From Rhodospirillales bacterium (GTDB lineage Bacteria > Pseudomonadota > Alphaproteobacteria > ATCC43930 > CGMCC-115725): a stretch of DNA of 64,000 nt. The translations under genes and the position numbers were made by a program. Each line of letters starts with the position of its first letter. Within the stretch, counting starts at the first letter, position 1. Under the pieces are notes generated by a model. The model did no database searches. It saw only the letters and a program-made list of their open reading frames with translations, and was not told where the DNA came from. The DNA lies in NCBI GenBank assembly GCA_028288725.1, contig JAQGIC010000136.1, positions 28,086 to 92,085 on the forward strand, given 5' to 3'. This document shows, piece after piece, positions 24,841 to 34,914 of this stretch.

Positions 24841-27800
24841 TCAGCTGCCGCCCGGTTTGCGCACCAGGTTCTGGTCCGCCGCCGAGGATTTCGCCGGGGC
24901 GGTCGATTTGAAGTCCTGCCGGCGGATCTCGTCGGTCACCGACCAGAGCTTGCCGCCCGGCGTCAGATACATCTTCTGCATTTCGGGCAAGGTGAAGGGG
25001 CGCGAGCCCAAGCGGCCGAACACGGCGATCTGGCCGCCGGTCTCATCGACCGCGCGGTCGCGATCCAGGCCCTTGGACAGCGCCAGCGCCGGGGCATCGG
25101 TCTTGCGCCAGGCGATCAGCTCGGGCTTCGGATCCGGGCTGAAGCCGTAGAAGTTCGGCTGGCTCGAGGGCGAGGTCAGCTGGATCACCTTCAGACCGGC
25201 CGCGCCATCGGCGACATAGGCGAACAGCGAGGCGTTCGTCGTGCCCACCACCACGTCATGGGCATCCTTGATCTGGCCGTCGGCGTTGAACAGCTGATAC
25301 AGCTTCGGCTGCTGCGGCCGCTCGACATCGATGATGGCGATGCCGTCGGCGCCGTCGGCGACATAGGCGAAGGTCCGGGCGACATAGACGCGGGCGGCAT
25401 GGGCCAGCGGCACCCGCGCCGCCGTCAGCTTCGGATGGGCCGGATCGGTCACATCGACGACGCGCAGGCCGCCGGCGTCGGTCACGAACAGATAGCGGAA
25501 CTGCAGCGCCGTCGCCTGGGCGGTCGGCAGGTCGATCACGTTCAGCAGCTTCGGCTGCAGCGGATCATGCATGTCGAGCACGACCACGCCCTTGTCGGCC
25601 GCGATATAGAAGATCGAGCCGGCGATGGTGATGTGCCGGGCACCGTTCAGGACGCCGTTCTCGTTCCAGGTCACGGCGCGCTTCAGGAAATTGTTGCGCG
25701 GCTCGCCGTCGGCGAGCGTATCGACATCGACCGCGATCAGGCCTTCGACCGAATCGGTGACGAAGGCATAGTGATAGATCTCGTCGAAGGCCTGTTCCTG
25801 ATTGTCCTTGCGCATCAGGTCGCCGACATTGCGGGAGGGCGCGATCGACTGGTTGGTCGGCAGCGCCATGCAGGTGGCGTTGGTCGTCGATAGATGGGTG
25901 TCGTGACCCAGTGCCGAGAACGGCGCGGTGATGATGCGCTCCGACACGCCCTTGTTGGCGATGGCCGCGATATCGAACACGCGGAAGCCGTCGCTGCCGG
26001 CAGCGGTATAGAGATATTCACCGCGCATCTGGATGCAGCGGGTGTCGCCGCCCGAATGGCTGTGCGATTCCGGCAGCTCCCGGCCGCGATCCTGGTGGGC
26101 CTTGAAATAATCCGGATAGGCGTAGCGCTGCAGGTAGCTGCCGATGACCGCCTGGGGCTCGTCCCACTCGGTGACCTTGACGCCCTCGACGCCGTCGCCG
26201 GTGCCGACCCAGGCGTTGTAGCCGACGAAATTCGGGAAATTCGTCCCGTACATCAGCAGCTGCGCCATGATCGCGTTGTTGTCGTCCTTGTCGGAGACAT
26301 GGCAATCGGTGCAGGTCTTGGTCTCGGTCGTGCGCTCCGTGTGCGGATAGTGCGGCGCGAAGGCCTGGGACGAGAAGCCGCTGGCCGCGATCGGCGGCTG
26401 CTGCACGTAGATCCGCTCACGGTTGATGTTGGTCGATGACAGGATCAGCGCCGAGGACGAGCGCACCGGCGCGATGATGTTGCCCTTGACCGTGGAATTG
26501 CGGCCCAGGAAGAACATGTCGTCGCGCGCGACCTGGGGATTGTAGGTCGCGTAATTGCGCGTCTCGCCGCCTTCGTAATGCTGCCGCGTGGTCTTCCAGT
26601 TCGCTTCGATCGGCAGATGGCAACCGGAACAGCTGGTGGTCCAGGATGTGTGACAGGTGATGCACATCATCTCGCTGTCTTTATGCGCCAGATCCGCCGA
26701 AGCGACGCCGGGACCCCATTGCATCGTGGTGCCCATGCTCATCAGCTTGGCCCGGGCCGCCTTGGCATTGTAGCGCGGGTTGGCGGGATCGACCGTGTCC
26801 TTGACCAGGCTGACCGCCCATTCCAGGCCGGGATTGACCGCGGAACGCTGGATCAGCTGGTTGCCGCGCCATTCGAACCGCAGCGAGCCGTCCTGGTTGC
26901 GGAGCGTGGTCAGATCGCGCCCGCCCGGCGGTGCGGCGGGGCCGCTGGTGTGCAGCGAGGGATAGGCGCGCGAGGTGCCGTGGCAATCGACGCATTGGAT
27001 TTCGATCGCCGCCGAAGCCTCGCCATAGATCAGCCCGTTGCCATGGCCGTCCTGGGAGAAATGGCAATCGACGCAATGCATGCCCTTGTCCATATGGATC
27101 GAGGACAGATGCACCGCCTTGTCGAATTTCTTCGGATCGTCCTGCGGCACGACCTTGCCGGCCGCATCGAGCAGATTGCCCTTGCGATCCTGCTTGAAAA
27201 TCGCGCGGAAGTTCCAGCCATGGCCGTGATAGTCGGCGAACTGGGTGTTCTTGAGCGTCGGGTTCAGCTCCGAGACATGCTCGAGGAACTCGACATTGGC
27301 CCATTTGCCGCGCGGTGCCGCACCCTCGGGATTGCGATCGTTCACTTCCCGGGTCGTGGCGGCATCGGGATATTGCTGCTTCTCCGGCCACATGCTGGGC
27401 GCGTCGGACTCATAGTCCCACATCGTGTAGCCCATGAAGCTGTTCACGAAGATGTTCGGCTGATGCATGTGGCAGACCATGCATTGGCTGGTCGGCATCG
27501 AGCGGGTGAACTGGTGCTGCAGCGGATGGCCGGACTCGCCCTTGGCGATGGTCGGGTCGACCGTGATCGTCTGGCCCAGGTTGCCGAATTTCGCGTAGGG
27601 GCCGGAATGGGCCGGATCGCGATCGTTGGCATAGATCACGTGACAGCCGGCGCAGCCGGAGCTGCGATAGTCGCCGGGCTGATCGTTCGTGCCCAGAAAC
27701 CACATCATCGGATCGTTGAGGCGGGTCTTGGTGATGTTGATGACCGGCACCGCGATGCGCAGGCCGGTGCCGGGACCGCGGTTGGACTGGTGGAAATCCG

Positions 27801-28650
27801 GCCGGCCATCCTCTTCGACGCGCTGGCTGTCGCCGCTGCTGTTCGGATTGCCGATCTCGGGGAATTCGGTGCTGATGTTGCGTCCGCCGCGCTCGAACAC
27901 GCGGAAGACGTCGCCGGGCGGGATCACTTCCCAGCGCGGCAGCGGCAGCAGCGCCGGCAGCACGCCGCGCTTCAGCATCGCCGCGTCCGGCACGACGGGG
28001 CTATGGATGCTGCCCGCCAGGCCCTCGTGCGTGTAGGCCTCGCCCAGCACGTAATTCTTCAGCGGCACGATGCCGTTGTTGTAGGACGCCCCGCCCCACA
28101 GCATGGCGCCGGTCGCCATCAGCGACCGCTCCGCCGCCTGGATGATGGGCAGATGGCAGGCGCCGCAGGCGTCGCGGTCGACCCGATAGTCGCTGGGATT
28201 GAGGAAGCGGACGAATTCCGGGCTTTCCTCGTTCAAGAGCGTATAGCTGCGCTCCGGCTTCTGGCTCGACGGCCAGCGCCAGGCCTCCTTGTGCTTCGGC
28301 ACGACATGCGCCGTTTCCATCGCCTTGCGATAGGCGGCGTCCGGATTATGCGCGATCGCCGGCGCATGGCCGGTGCCGTCGTCGGCCGGAGGCACCAGCG
28401 CGCCGACATTGGCGAGGCTGCCCGCGGGCCGGAACACCGCGGCATTGCCGCCATGGCAATCGGCGCAGCCGAGGATGACCGCCGGATTGACGTGCATGGA
28501 CGGCGCGTCGGACTTGGTGTGGCAGCTCTCGCAACCGGCGCTCTTGTCGTGGGCCGCCTCGACAGTCTGGACGCGCGGCGCCGGCGGCGCCTCCTCGGCA
28601 AATGCCGGGGCCGCTAGCAGCAGGAACGAGAGCGTCAGCCAAGCGCGCAT
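24841..28650 (-). CDS. Secreted decaheme cytochrome c with C-terminal LVIVD beta-propeller
   Basis: 1269 residues. Signal peptide (cleavage near AFA/EE) without a lipobox. Ten CXXCH heme motifs lie in the first ~760 residues: CESCH, CADCH, CGACH, CAGCH, CMVCH, two CVDCH, CITCH, CSGCH and CTDCH. From about residue 850 onward come repeats of the LVIVD type ([61 protein letters not shown]), expected to form a propeller. Last gene of the seven-gene redox operon, directly after an outer-membrane barrel gene (8-bp gap). A cell-surface terminal electron-transfer or substrate-binding role is inferred. No catalytic CXXCK motif is seen. Confidence 0.9.
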   Translation of the reverse strand: MRAWLTLSFLLLAAPAFAEEAPPAPRVQTVEAAHDKSAGCESCHTKSDAPSMHVNPAVILGCADCHGGNAAVFRPAGSLANVGALVPPADDGTGHAPAIAHNPDAAYRKAMETAHVVPKHKEAWRWPSSQKPERSYTLLNEESPEFVRFLNPSDYRVDRDACGACHLPIIQAAERSLMATGAMLWGGASYNNGIVPLKNYVLGEAYTHEGLAGSIHSPVVPDAAMLKRGVLPALLPLPRWEVIPPGDVFRVFERGGRNISTEFPEIGNPNSSGDSQRVEEDGRPDFHQSNRGPGTGLRIAVPVINITKTRLNDPMMWFLGTNDQPGDYRSSGCAGCHVIYANDRDPAHSGPYAKFGNLGQTITVDPTIAKGESGHPLQHQFTRSMPTSQCMVCHMHQPNIFVNSFMGYTMWDYESDAPSMWPEKQQYPDAATTREVNDRNPEGAAPRGKWANVEFLEHVSELNPTLKNTQFADYHGHGWNFRAIFKQDRKGNLLDAAGKVVPQDDPKKFDKAVHLSSIHMDKGMHCVDCHFSQDGHGNGLIYGEASAAIEIQCVDCHGTSRAYPSLHTSGPAAPPGGRDLTTLRNQDGSLRFEWRGNQLIQRSAVNPGLEWAVSLVKDTVDPANPRYNAKAARAKLMSMGTTMQWGPGVASADLAHKDSEMMCITCHTSWTTSCSGCHLPIEANWKTTRQHYEGGETRNYATYNPQVARDDMFFLGRNSTVKGNIIAPVRSSSALILSSTNINRERIYVQQPPIAASGFSSQAFAPHYPHTERTTETKTCTDCHVSDKDDNNAIMAQLLMYGTNFPNFVGYNAWVGTGDGVEGVKVTEWDEPQAVIGSYLQRYAYPDYFKAHQDRGRELPESHSHSGGDTRCIQMRGEYLYTAAGSDGFRVFDIAAIANKGVSERIITAPFSALGHDTHLSTTNATCMALPTNQSIAPSRNVGDLMRKDNQEQAFDEIYHYAFVTDSVEGLIAVDVDTLADGEPRNNFLKRAVTWNENGVLNGARHITIAGSIFYIAADKGVVVLDMHDPLQPKLLNVIDLPTAQATALQFRYLFVTDAGGLRVVDVTDPAHPKLTAARVPLAHAARVYVARTFAYVADGADGIAIIDVERPQQPKLYQLFNADGQIKDAHDVVVGTTNASLFAYVADGAAGLKVIQLTSPSSQPNFYGFSPDPKPELIAWRKTDAPALALSKGLDRDRAVDETGGQIAVFGRLGSRPFTLPEMQKMYLTPGGKLWSVTDEIRRQDFKSTAPAKSSAADQNLVRKPGGS

Positions 28651-28658
28651 GGGCGGGG

Positions 28659-30392
28659 TCAGTACTTCAAGATGATGTTGGTCAGGACGGAATAGTAGAC
28701 CCGGGTCGTCGGTTCGCTGATGTACAGATCCTTGAAGCCCTGCCCCGGCACCAGCATCGCGCCGGACAGGCGCAGCACGACATTCTGGGTATCGAACGGA
28801 CGGTAGGTCACGGCGCTCGACAGGTCCCAGCCGATATCGTCATGGACGCCGGGTTGCTGGCGCAGCACGTTCAGCACGGTGGTATCGTTGAACCAGAGAT
28901 GGTTGGCGTTAAAGCTGACGCGCAGCTCCGGCAGGATGTCGAGGTCGGTGCCGACGCCGAACAGCGTCAGGCCCGGATTGATGAAGTTCGACTGGCCCTC
29001 GTCACCGGACGAGCGCAGCGACGGCAGCACGCCGTTCCGGCTCGACAGGTTGACGCCGCCGCCGCCGATCAGCGGGATCGCCTGCCGGATCCAATAGCTG
29101 GTGTCGGCGCCGGCGATCTGCGGGTTCTCCTGGATCGCGTCGAACCCGGTCTCGGTCTTGCCGTAGGGATCATGGTCGCCCGACGCGTAGAGCGCCGAGG
29201 CGCGCACCCGGATCCAGTCGAAATCGATCGACGGTTCCGCGGCGGCGAAATAGGCCCGGATGTTGGCCTTGCCCTGGCTGAAGGTGTTGTGGCTGTCGTT
29301 GCCGATCACGTAATAGGCCGAGGACGACAGGTTCACCCGGCCGAAATGGCCGTCGTTGTTCAGGCCGAAATAGGTGACGTTGTACTTGTGCGGCCGCTCG
29401 TCGCCGATGGCGGCGGGACGCACCAGAAACCCGTTCTTGTCGTAATAGAACGCCTGCTCGCGGTTCCAGTTATGCACCACGCTGAATTCAGTCGTCATGC
29501 CCTCGACCGGCAGATCCTGCACGAACAGATTGGCCGCCGCCGTATAGTCCCGGCGCAGCGGCTGGCTGAGGTCGTTCAGCCCGCTGTTGGTGTCCTTCTC
29601 GACCCGCTGGATGAATTCGAGATTGTACTGGAAGCGGTTGTTGGCGCGATTGCCGAACAGGCGGGCCGCCAGCTGGTCGTCCTGGAACAGAAAGCCGCGG
29701 AAATCCAGATTGATCGGCTGGATGCCGACCCGGATGGAGTCGAAATCGAAGCGATCGGAGACGTTGCGCAGGTGATAGTCGAGGAAGGCTTCCTGAATGC
29801 CGATGAACGTATCGTTCCGGTTTGTCCCCTTCGACGGATCGGCCCGCAGCAGGCCCAGCTCCTCGACATGGGCGTAGTTATAGTTGATCGCCGGGGTAAA
29901 GCGGAATTCGAACTCCGGCGGCATGAAGGTCGTGTCGCCCTTGGTGATGGACAGGCTGGGCAGCAGCGTCTCGTTCACCACCAGCTGATCGGGCTTGCCG
30001 AACTTGTCGTTCTCGCCGGGGCGCGCCGTGGTCACCGCACCGGACGGCACCGGAAAGGACCGCGGCTCGACCAGCGTGTCCGACAGCACCTCCAACGTAA
30101 CGAACCAGTCGTCGAACACCGGGCGATCGCCCTTGAGCGTGCTCTGGGCGTAGGGGTTGAGCGGATTGTCCTTCACGCCCAGTGTTTCGATGATCCGGTT
30201 TCGATCGGGCAGCGGCAGGATTTCGTAAGTCAGCGACGGCGAGGGCGCCGCGATGGCGCCATTGTCGACCGGAGCAGGCTCGGGTGCCGCCGGCGTGGTC
30301 CCGGGGCGTTGGAATTCCTCCTGCGCCGACGCGACCGTGGGCGCAAGCAGGACGCCAAGCGTCAGCAGGGCGGAACGCAGCCTCAAGCTCAT
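28659..30392 (-). CDS. Outer-membrane beta-barrel protein (porin-like) of redox operon
   Basis: 577 residues from the ATG at 30390-30392, which overlaps the upstream stop (ATGA). Signal peptide ends near TVASAQ. The rest is rich in alternating amphipathic strands with aromatic girdles (FEFRFTPAINYNY, RFQYNLEFIQRV, KYNVTYFGLNNDG, VRVRASALYASGD). The protein ends NIILKY, the aromatic C-terminal signature of BAM-inserted barrels. No TonB box, plug or heme motif. Next to a secreted decaheme cytochrome, it may form the pore of a porin-cytochrome conduit like MtrB/PioB, although no sequence motif proves homology to those. Confidence 0.8.
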   Translation of the reverse strand: MSLRLRSALLTLGVLLAPTVASAQEEFQRPGTTPAAPEPAPVDNGAIAAPSPSLTYEILPLPDRNRIIETLGVKDNPLNPYAQSTLKGDRPVFDDWFVTLEVLSDTLVEPRSFPVPSGAVTTARPGENDKFGKPDQLVVNETLLPSLSITKGDTTFMPPEFEFRFTPAINYNYAHVEELGLLRADPSKGTNRNDTFIGIQEAFLDYHLRNVSDRFDFDSIRVGIQPINLDFRGFLFQDDQLAARLFGNRANNRFQYNLEFIQRVEKDTNSGLNDLSQPLRRDYTAAANLFVQDLPVEGMTTEFSVVHNWNREQAFYYDKNGFLVRPAAIGDERPHKYNVTYFGLNNDGHFGRVNLSSSAYYVIGNDSHNTFSQGKANIRAYFAAAEPSIDFDWIRVRASALYASGDHDPYGKTETGFDAIQENPQIAGADTSYWIRQAIPLIGGGGVNLSSRNGVLPSLRSSGDEGQSNFINPGLTLFGVGTDLDILPELRVSFNANHLWFNDTTVLNVLRQQPGVHDDIGWDLSSAVTYRPFDTQNVVLRLSGAMLVPGQGFKDLYISEPTTRVYYSVLTNIILKY

Positions 30393-32311
30393 TTCCCCGT
30401 GCACAGGTTTTGCACGCTGCTGTTGAGCAACGGCGTGGTCGGGCAGTTGACGTAGATCGGCCGGGCGCCATGGGTGGCGAAAAAGCTGACGCGCGCTTCG
30501 GGCCTGACGTGGCCGAGGCCGTTGCCGAGGTCGATGCCCGCGTTGTAGAGGCCGAGGAAGGCCGTCATGTCGTCCTGGTCGACGCCGTCGCCGGAGACGC
30601 CGACCCCACCGATCAAGGCATTGCCGCGGTAGACCCCGAAGCCGCCGGGGAAGATCTGCAAGCCGTCGGCCAGGATCGGCTGGCCGGACGCCGAATTCGG
30701 GCCTGCGGGCACGATGCCGCGGGTGCAGGCGGCGCCGACGTCGGGTGTGCCGGTCGACAGGAACTGGGCATGCCGGACCAAGTCGCCTTGGATGAGGGCT
30801 TCCTGCAGGCCGTCGGAGAAGGGCGTGTTGGTCGACACCGGCGCGCCGAACGGGCCGTATGGCGTGTTGCCGATGCCGTCGGGATAAGTGTCCCGGGCCA
30901 GGTTGCCGATCGCGCGCGCGCTGAAGCCCAGCGTCCCGTTCATGATGTTCGCGCCGTAGAAGCTTTGGGCCTGCGTCAGATAGCTCGTGAAGCTCGGCAG
31001 CGACAGCACGTCGTGGATATACGGGCCCGACATGAGCAAAGCACTGCGCGCCTTCTGCACAGAGACGTCGATGCCGAAGACCGGTGCGTCCGGATTGGTG
31101 ACGGAACCCAGGATCTCGCCATTGGCATCCACGACCGAGATGGTCACGGCGACCTGGCTGCCCAGCGGATTGCGGATCGCGGCGCGCGCCTTCAGCGTGA
31201 GCTGATAGGCCTCGCGCAGGATCGTGGCGACCTCAAGGGCGGACAGCCCGCCGGGGATGCGGCCCGCGCGGGCCGGATAGCGCACCGAGCCGTCGGCGTT
31301 CACCATCAGTAGCGGGGGTGTCACGGTGCTGTAGGCGCCGGACTGATCGGGCGTCAGGCCCGAGGCCACGGTGCCATGTTCCTGTCCGCCGAGAAAACCC
31401 TGCGATGCGCTGTAGTAGCCGTTGACGCTGACGAGCACGCCCTGGCTCAGCGCCGCCGTCAATGTCGCCTGGGCCGGGTTGCTCAGGATATCCGACGTCA
31501 CCGCATCGGAATAGCGCAGCGTCAGACCGCCGGCCGAGATGCGGTCGGCCCGGATCGACGCCGGCGCGCTGAAGCCGCTCGTGGCTGCGAGCGCGATGAT
31601 TTCATCCGTGCTCTTGTCGACATTGAAGATATTTTCGTCGTCGCCGTAGATGCCGTCGGCGATCACGCCGACGCCGCCGACGTTCTGGCCGTTCTTGTAC
31701 AGTGGGAACCCGCCCGGATCGGCGGAAAGGCCGAAGGGCGAGCGCTTCGGCCCGAGGCTGAGCGCGGTCGGGTCGACGACGACGCTGCGCCGGTTGACGT
31801 CGGAACAGGGCAATTGGCTGAACTGCACGCCATAGAGCGGACCGGACGGAGCGTTCAGCTGACCGGGGTTGAAATGGTCCTGAACGATCTGGCTGGCGGT
31901 CCGGGTCGAAAAGGCGTTGCCGCTCGATGACAGATAGGCGCCGGTGATGGCCTTGGTGATCACGGCGCCGGTATCGATGATCGGCACGCCGTTCAGGCCC
32001 GTGTTCGGGCCGTGGCTGTTCGGCGCGACGAAAACCACGCGCAGGTTCGGAAAGAAGAACGGCAGGTTGGCCCCGTTCATGCGGTAGACCGCGAGCACGT
32101 TGCCGTCACGGTCGACCACGGCGATCGTGGCGGGGGCATTGCGCCGGCTTGCTTCCAGGGCGGCCTGGGCGATGATCTGCTGCACGTCGGTCGGCAGCAG
32201 ATGCTCGGCCCGGGCCGCCGGACCGATCAGCGCGGCGCCGAGGCCGATCATGCCGCAGAACCACGTTGCCCGCGAATGGGTGCGCGTTCGCGAATCAATG
32301 CACCTGGGCAT
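30389..32311 (-). CDS. Secreted double GlcG/HbpS-like (DUF336) heme-binding protein
   Basis: 640 residues from the ATG at 32309-32311, overlapping the FHA-cytochrome stop by 17 bp. A signal peptide ends near GPAARA. Two GlcG/HbpS-type domains follow: the first with TIAVVDRDGNVLAVYRMNG and GGVGVIADGIYGDDE, the second (from ~350) with AVTISVVDANGEILGSV and GGVGVSGDGVDQDDM. HbpS, a member of this family, binds heme and senses redox stress outside the cell. It contains no CXXCH. In this operon it may scavenge, store or chaperone heme for the cytochromes, or sense redox state. Confidence 0.85.
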   Translation of the reverse strand: MPRCIDSRTRTHSRATWFCGMIGLGAALIGPAARAEHLLPTDVQQIIAQAALEASRRNAPATIAVVDRDGNVLAVYRMNGANLPFFFPNLRVVFVAPNSHGPNTGLNGVPIIDTGAVITKAITGAYLSSSGNAFSTRTASQIVQDHFNPGQLNAPSGPLYGVQFSQLPCSDVNRRSVVVDPTALSLGPKRSPFGLSADPGGFPLYKNGQNVGGVGVIADGIYGDDENIFNVDKSTDEIIALAATSGFSAPASIRADRISAGGLTLRYSDAVTSDILSNPAQATLTAALSQGVLVSVNGYYSASQGFLGGQEHGTVASGLTPDQSGAYSTVTPPLLMVNADGSVRYPARAGRIPGGLSALEVATILREAYQLTLKARAAIRNPLGSQVAVTISVVDANGEILGSVTNPDAPVFGIDVSVQKARSALLMSGPYIHDVLSLPSFTSYLTQAQSFYGANIMNGTLGFSARAIGNLARDTYPDGIGNTPYGPFGAPVSTNTPFSDGLQEALIQGDLVRHAQFLSTGTPDVGAACTRGIVPAGPNSASGQPILADGLQIFPGGFGVYRGNALIGGVGVSGDGVDQDDMTAFLGLYNAGIDLGNGLGHVRPEARVSFFATHGARPIYVNCPTTPLLNSSVQNLCTGK

Positions 32312-34040
32312 CGGCTTCCTTCCAGAGGTTTGCGGCGGTCTGGCCCTTCTTCGGGAGCATCGGCATCTCATGTTGATGGAAATCGTGACAGGAGACGCAG
32401 GTCGACGCGACCTTGCCCGTGACAGGCGCTTCGCCGACATGGCAGTTGCGGCAGCTCTCGATGCCGGGCAGCACGACCTGGTCCAGTTGAGCGGTCCGGA
32501 TATCGGCGTGGCAGCCGGCACATTCCATCGTGTCGTGTTTGGCGTGCGTGAAGCGCGCCTTGGGCAGGAAGGTCGGGTTGACGACGACCTGCCGGATCTT
32601 CCAGGCCAGCGGATCGGCGCCGGGGGCCGGCATCTCGAAGGTATGGCAGGTGCCGCAGGCCGCCTTGGCGACCGACGAGGCCATGGCGGCGGCGGCCTGG
32701 CTGCGCGCCATGGCGGCCGGCAGTTCGGCGGGCATCGGCTCCTGGCCGGGCTTCGCGAACAAGGGATCGACCTCGCGGCTGAAACTCTCGCCCGACAGGA
32801 CGGCCTGGGAATAGAAACCCAGAATACGGCTGGCGAGCTCGTCGGGCGCGCCATGCGGCAGTCGCCATTCCGGATGCTTCGGCTCGAACTTCAACGCGTG
32901 GCATCCGGCGCAGTTTTCGGCAAACGTCGGCATCGTCATCCTGCCGCCGCCCCCCGGTTGGGGCTTGTGACATTCGGCACAACCCAACACCTCGGTCTTG
33001 CCCTCGGTATTCTTGATGCCCTCGGGGATCAGATGCTTGCCATGGGTGAAACGCAGGTTGGTCTGGCTGAGGATCGAGACGCCCGCGCCCATGCGCACGC
33101 GCTTGGTCATGCCGGTCGACGCATCGCTGATCACCGTCGGCGCGAATTCGGGATGGGCCGATCCGAAATCGCGGACGTCGGCCAGCGTGGAATTCTGGGC
33201 CGTGCCCTTGATGTTCGCGTGGCAGCCGGCGCAATCGGCCTCGGCGTTGCTGGTCGCCTGGGTGGCGCCCTTGTGCTCGCGATGGCAATTCTCGCAGGAC
33301 TGCTTGGCCAGGTCGACCGCGGGAAAGGCATGGGCGTCGGCATGCTGTCCCGTCGTCTGATGGCAGGACAGACAGGCCTCGTTGCGGACCGAGACGAACG
33401 GCTTCTCATGGCAGAGTGCACAATCCTGGCCGAAGGCGGCATGGGCGTTCGACATATGGCCGACGATCCACAGGCGATCCGGTCGGAAATTCGACGGGGC
33501 CGACCGCGCCGGCGCCATCGACGCCGCCTGGGTCGAAACCGGCTCGGCCGACCGCGGCATGACCGGCGACAGGAGCGGCGCCAGCAGCATGGTCAGCAGG
33601 ACCACGAGCGCGATCGCCCAGGACCAGCGCCGAAGCGGCGGCAACTGATAGCTGAGCGCCTGATCGTAGGCCTTGTAGACTTCGGCTTCCCCCAGCCCAT
33701 CCGCCGGGCCGGCCTCGATCAGCAGGATGGGGCCGGTCTCGCCCGGCGCCAGCAGCGTCAGCGCATGGGCGCCGATGGTCACCTGGTCGCCCGCATGGGC
33801 GAGCGTCGCCGTCTGAACCGTTTGGCCGTTCTGGACCAGGGACGCGCCCTCGATCGCCTCGACCGTGAAGCCGCTTTCCATCGGCCAGACCAGCGCGTGG
33901 CGATAGCGGACCCGGCGATCTGTCAGCCGCACCACGGAGGAGGGCGCGCGGCCGATGGAAAACTCGCCATCGATCGCCAGATCCAGGGAGGGGTCGGCGG
34001 GGGCGCCCTTGCGTGGGCTGAAGCGGATCAACGTCGCCAT
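32295..34040 (-). CDS. FHA domain - transmembrane - decaheme cytochrome fusion
   Basis: 581 residues from the ATG at 34038-34040. Residues ~22-97 form an FHA-like domain: FSIGR (Gly30, Arg31), YRHA (His48) and an NG turn at 71-72; the usual Ser of the S-x-x-H motif is replaced. A single membrane helix follows at ~140-160 (WAIALVVLLTMLLAPLLSPV), then a periplasmic part with ten CXXCH motifs (CALCH, CLSCH, CENCH, CAGCH, CAECH, CAGCH, CGTCH, CAGCH, CRNCH, CVSCH). The topology puts a phosphothreonine-recognition fold in the cytoplasm and ten hemes in the periplasm. It is probably the relay between the membrane cytochrome b and the outer-membrane module. Confidence 0.9.
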   Translation of the reverse strand: MATLIRFSPRKGAPADPSLDLAIDGEFSIGRAPSSVVRLTDRRVRYRHALVWPMESGFTVEAIEGASLVQNGQTVQTATLAHAGDQVTIGAHALTLLAPGETGPILLIEAGPADGLGEAEVYKAYDQALSYQLPPLRRWSWAIALVVLLTMLLAPLLSPVMPRSAEPVSTQAASMAPARSAPSNFRPDRLWIVGHMSNAHAAFGQDCALCHEKPFVSVRNEACLSCHQTTGQHADAHAFPAVDLAKQSCENCHREHKGATQATSNAEADCAGCHANIKGTAQNSTLADVRDFGSAHPEFAPTVISDASTGMTKRVRMGAGVSILSQTNLRFTHGKHLIPEGIKNTEGKTEVLGCAECHKPQPGGGGRMTMPTFAENCAGCHALKFEPKHPEWRLPHGAPDELASRILGFYSQAVLSGESFSREVDPLFAKPGQEPMPAELPAAMARSQAAAAMASSVAKAACGTCHTFEMPAPGADPLAWKIRQVVVNPTFLPKARFTHAKHDTMECAGCHADIRTAQLDQVVLPGIESCRNCHVGEAPVTGKVASTCVSCHDFHQHEMPMLPKKGQTAANLWKEADAQVH

Positions 34041-34044
34041 CGGG

Positions 34045-34914
34045 CTACCAGAAATAGAAGACGGCGAGGACATGGATGCCGAGAGCGACCAGCAATCCGA
34101 CGGTGAGCGGCAGATGGATGACCCGCCAGATCTGCATCAGGACCCGGTAGCGCTGGTCGCGGCGCAGCCGCGCCACGGCAAGCGCCCGGTTGGTCAGCGC
34201 CTGGACCAGCGGCATCACATTGGCCTGGTCTGCGGAATAGGTCTTTCCGACCAGGGCGCGCAACCGGGCGATGGCCGCGCGGGCAGGCGCCTCCAGGGTC
34301 GGGCTCACCCGTTCGCGACTGCTCAGGTCGCGGAACCGAAACGCCGGCAGCGTGCAGGTCGCCTGATAGACCAGCGCCGCCGTCTCGTCATCGAAGCTCA
34401 TCGCCAACTCGCGGCATTCGAAATCGAGCGCCACGATCGCCTCGATCAAGGACTTATACGGCGTGCCGTTTCGATTCTTCGTCATCGCCGCGGGGTAGCG
34501 GCGAAACGCGTAGAGCCCGAAGGCGCCGCTCAGGATGACGACGACCATCAGGCCGTAGGCCAGAGTGTGGACGTTCCAGCCGAACCGAAAGGCGGTATGC
34601 AGCGTCGCCGTCACCACCAGCGCCAGCCCCAGGTAGACATGGGCCGACAACCATTCCTCCAGGAGGAACATCTTCGGTCCATATTGCCGGCGGCGAATAC
34701 CGAACCAGCCGAGCCAGACGATCAGCGCCAGGCCGATCGTTCCCAGCAGATAGCCGACCCAGGTGCCGCCGTTGGCGATGCCGCCCGCCGGCGCATGCAG
34801 CGCGTAGAGCAGGATCGAGACCGCCACCAGCAGCAGCGCGATCTTGCCATAGAGTCCGCGCCGATAGGTCAGGACGGACCGATGGATCTCCGGGGGCGGG
34901 GGGACCGCGGCCAT
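34045..34914 (-). CDS. Diheme cytochrome b-like integral membrane protein
   Basis: 289 residues from the ATG at 34912-34914, overlapping the previous stop (TGATG). Membrane helices at about 23-40, 53-73, 88-108, 115-137 and 264-288, with a ~120-residue hydrophilic segment before the last. Helix 3 has His92 and His106, helix 5 has His267 and His281. Both pairs are 14 residues apart, the classic spacing for two stacked b hemes. It would carry electrons across the inner membrane from the cytoplasmic flavin/iron-sulfur protein to the periplasmic cytochromes. The family is not identified beyond this. Confidence 0.78.
   Translation of the reverse strand: MAAVPPPPEIHRSVLTYRRGLYGKIALLLVAVSILLYALHAPAGGIANGGTWVGYLLGTIGLALIVWLGWFGIRRRQYGPKMFLLEEWLSAHVYLGLALVVTATLHTAFRFGWNVHTLAYGLMVVVILSGAFGLYAFRRYPAAMTKNRNGTPYKSLIEAIVALDFECRELAMSFDDETAALVYQATCTLPAFRFRDLSSRERVSPTLEAPARAAIARLRALVGKTYSADQANVMPLVQALTNRALAVARLRRDQRYRVLMQIWRVIHLPLTVGLLVALGIHVLAVFYFW

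Noticed and set aside
26578..28617. Long plus-strand open frame (about 680 codons) opposite the decaheme gene
   Set aside because: Antisense to a gene with ten heme motifs and a signal peptide. The frame is open because of high-GC third-position bias, and it shows no domain.
32312..32854. N-terminal extension of the GlcG-like gene to 821 codons
   Set aside because: The extra part is antiphase reading of the FHA-cytochrome gene. A signal peptide starts right at the ATG of 32309-32311.
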